Part shown: positions 63,366 through 64,000 of the stretch, piece after piece
Position numbering within the stretch: position 1 is the first letter of the stretch
How the letters are laid out: every line of letters begins with the position of its first letter
Source of the DNA: Simiduia litorea
GTDB taxonomy: Bacteria > Pseudomonadota > Gammaproteobacteria > Pseudomonadales > Cellvibrionaceae
DNA length: 64,000 bases
NCBI RefSeq assembly: GCF_042853465.1
Contig: NZ_AP031497.1
Location: 1,240,001-1,304,000, forward strand
Reading direction: 5' to 3'
Made by a program: the position numbers and the translations under genes
Notes under the pieces: generated by a model
Seen by the model: the letters and a program-made list of their open reading frames with translations, nothing else
Database searches by the model: none
What the model was told of the DNA's origin: nothing

Positions 63366-64000
63366 ATGACAGCGATCACCCACGAATTCTCGCTCTTCGC
63401 GTCACCCAGAAAGTCTGCGCACGGGTTGTTGGCGCGCTTTTGTCTAGCGATGCTGGCCACGGCGGGTTTTTTTTACGTCAATATTATTCCCGCCTTGGTG
63501 GATGGCTTGGTGACGGGTTTAGGGTTTAGTACTGCTGATGCGGGTTCGGTTGCGTCAAGTAATATCTACGGCGCGGCGGTCGGTGCCTTGGTGGCGGTAT
63601 TTTTGGCCGGGAGAATTTCTTGGCGTCTCGTGAGTGGCTCGTTGTTAATACTGCTTATGGGTGTGGATTTATTGTCGTCATTTATGATCGATGCCGATTG
63701 GCTAATCGCTATTCGGTTTGTCCACGGCTGTATTGGCGGTTTATTGGTGGGTGTGGCTTATAGCATTTTCGCGCGCACAGAAAGCCCCGAAAAAACCTTT
63801 GGTGTATTGCTCGTGGTGCAATATGGCTTGGGTGGGCTAGGCGTTATGTATTTGCCGAGTTTGGTGGTGGATTTTGGCGCCCCGGTATTATTTTGGTCGC
63901 TCATGCTCTTTAGCGCGGTGAGTTTTTGTTTATTGCTGCTGTTGCCGGATTACCCAGTGCGGGCTCCGATCGTTAATGTAGAGGGGCAGGCGTCGCCTAT
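63366..64000 (+). CDS. MFS transporter, N-terminal part (3' truncated by window)
   Basis: The frame from the ATG at 63366 stays open to the window edge (211 codons). It encodes six hydrophobic helices, beginning MTAITHEFSLF with a cytoplasmic lead, then GFFYVNIIPALVDGL and RFVHGCIGGLLVGVAYSIF, which fits the first half of a major facilitator. Preceded by a predicted MocR operator, so its cargo may be the regulator's ligand or the product of the amidohydrolase. Confidence 0.82.
   Translation, partial: MTAITHEFSLFASPRKSAHGLLARFCLAMLATAGFFYVNIIPALVDGLVTGLGFSTADAGSVASSNIYGAAVGALVAVFLAGRISWRLVSGSLLILLMGVDLLSSFMIDADWLIAIRFVHGCIGGLLVGVAYSIFARTESPEKTFGVLLVVQYGLGGLGVMYLPSLVVDFGAPVLFWSLMLFSAVSFCLLLLLPDYPVRAPIVNVEGQASP

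Overview
The window is a 64 kb bacterial chromosome segment. Protein families and gene order suggest a marine or soil gammaproteobacterium of the Cellvibrionales/Pseudomonadales type. The evidence is a Pseudomonas-like assimilatory nitrate cluster carrying a PP2C-kinase fusion, many TonB-dependent receptors, NarX, and ANR/FNR-type and sigma54/NtrC-type promoter motifs. This placement is inference; no rRNA or marker gene is present.

Region 1 (1-15.4 kb) is respiratory nitrate reduction. It holds the end of a GGDEF protein, a NarX-type sensor kinase, and narGHJI behind a promoter with a 7-2-7 NarL-type palindrome and an FNR/ANR box. Downstream are a parvulin, a beta-carbonic anhydrase, a c-type cytochrome-rhodanese fusion and moaA. 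Between narI and the parvulin lie three palindromic repeat elements and a small locus of integron-type gene cassettes.

Region 2 (15.5-30 kb) is nitrate assimilation. A cytoplasmic molybdopterin nitrate reductase is paired with a DmsB-DmsC-like membrane fusion. Divergent from them are cobA, nirB and nirD, followed by an NNP nitrate transporter, a PP2C-kinase fusion and a stand-alone NIT-domain protein. Two NtrC-type enhancer sites and up to five sigma54 (-24/-12) promoters can be read in the intergenic regions, so this block is probably controlled by nitrogen status.

Region 3 (30-38 kb) is a five-gene operon (flavin monooxygenase, BASS transporter, two SDR enzymes, TauE-type permease) opposite an AraC regulator, followed by an M24 peptidase and a small membrane protein.

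Region 4 (38.4-41.9 kb) is AT-rich. It is an array of attC sites and small cassette genes without a visible integrase (CALIN type), interrupted by an IS3-family insertion sequence. One cassette carries a YidD-like gene.

Region 5 (42-48.8 kb) is a run of mixed metabolic genes: YwqG, PhzF, DUF3581, SGNH hydrolase, PQQ sugar dehydrogenase and HAD phosphatase.

Region 6 (48.8-64 kb) looks like one accessory uptake and modification system. It contains a PuuB-like oxidase, an NhaC-type antiporter, two pairs of TonB receptor plus TPR-sulfotransferase, a MocR regulator with an extra C-terminal domain, a nitrilase-family amidohydrolase and a truncated MFS transporter. A repeated 11-bp motif, AACTGGTNCTA, occurs as pairs 22-23 bp apart before the nitrilase and the second receptor, and once with a degenerate partner before the MFS gene. 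It is the likely MocR operator and makes these genes a candidate local regulon. This is the part of the window most likely to hold an undescribed pathway.
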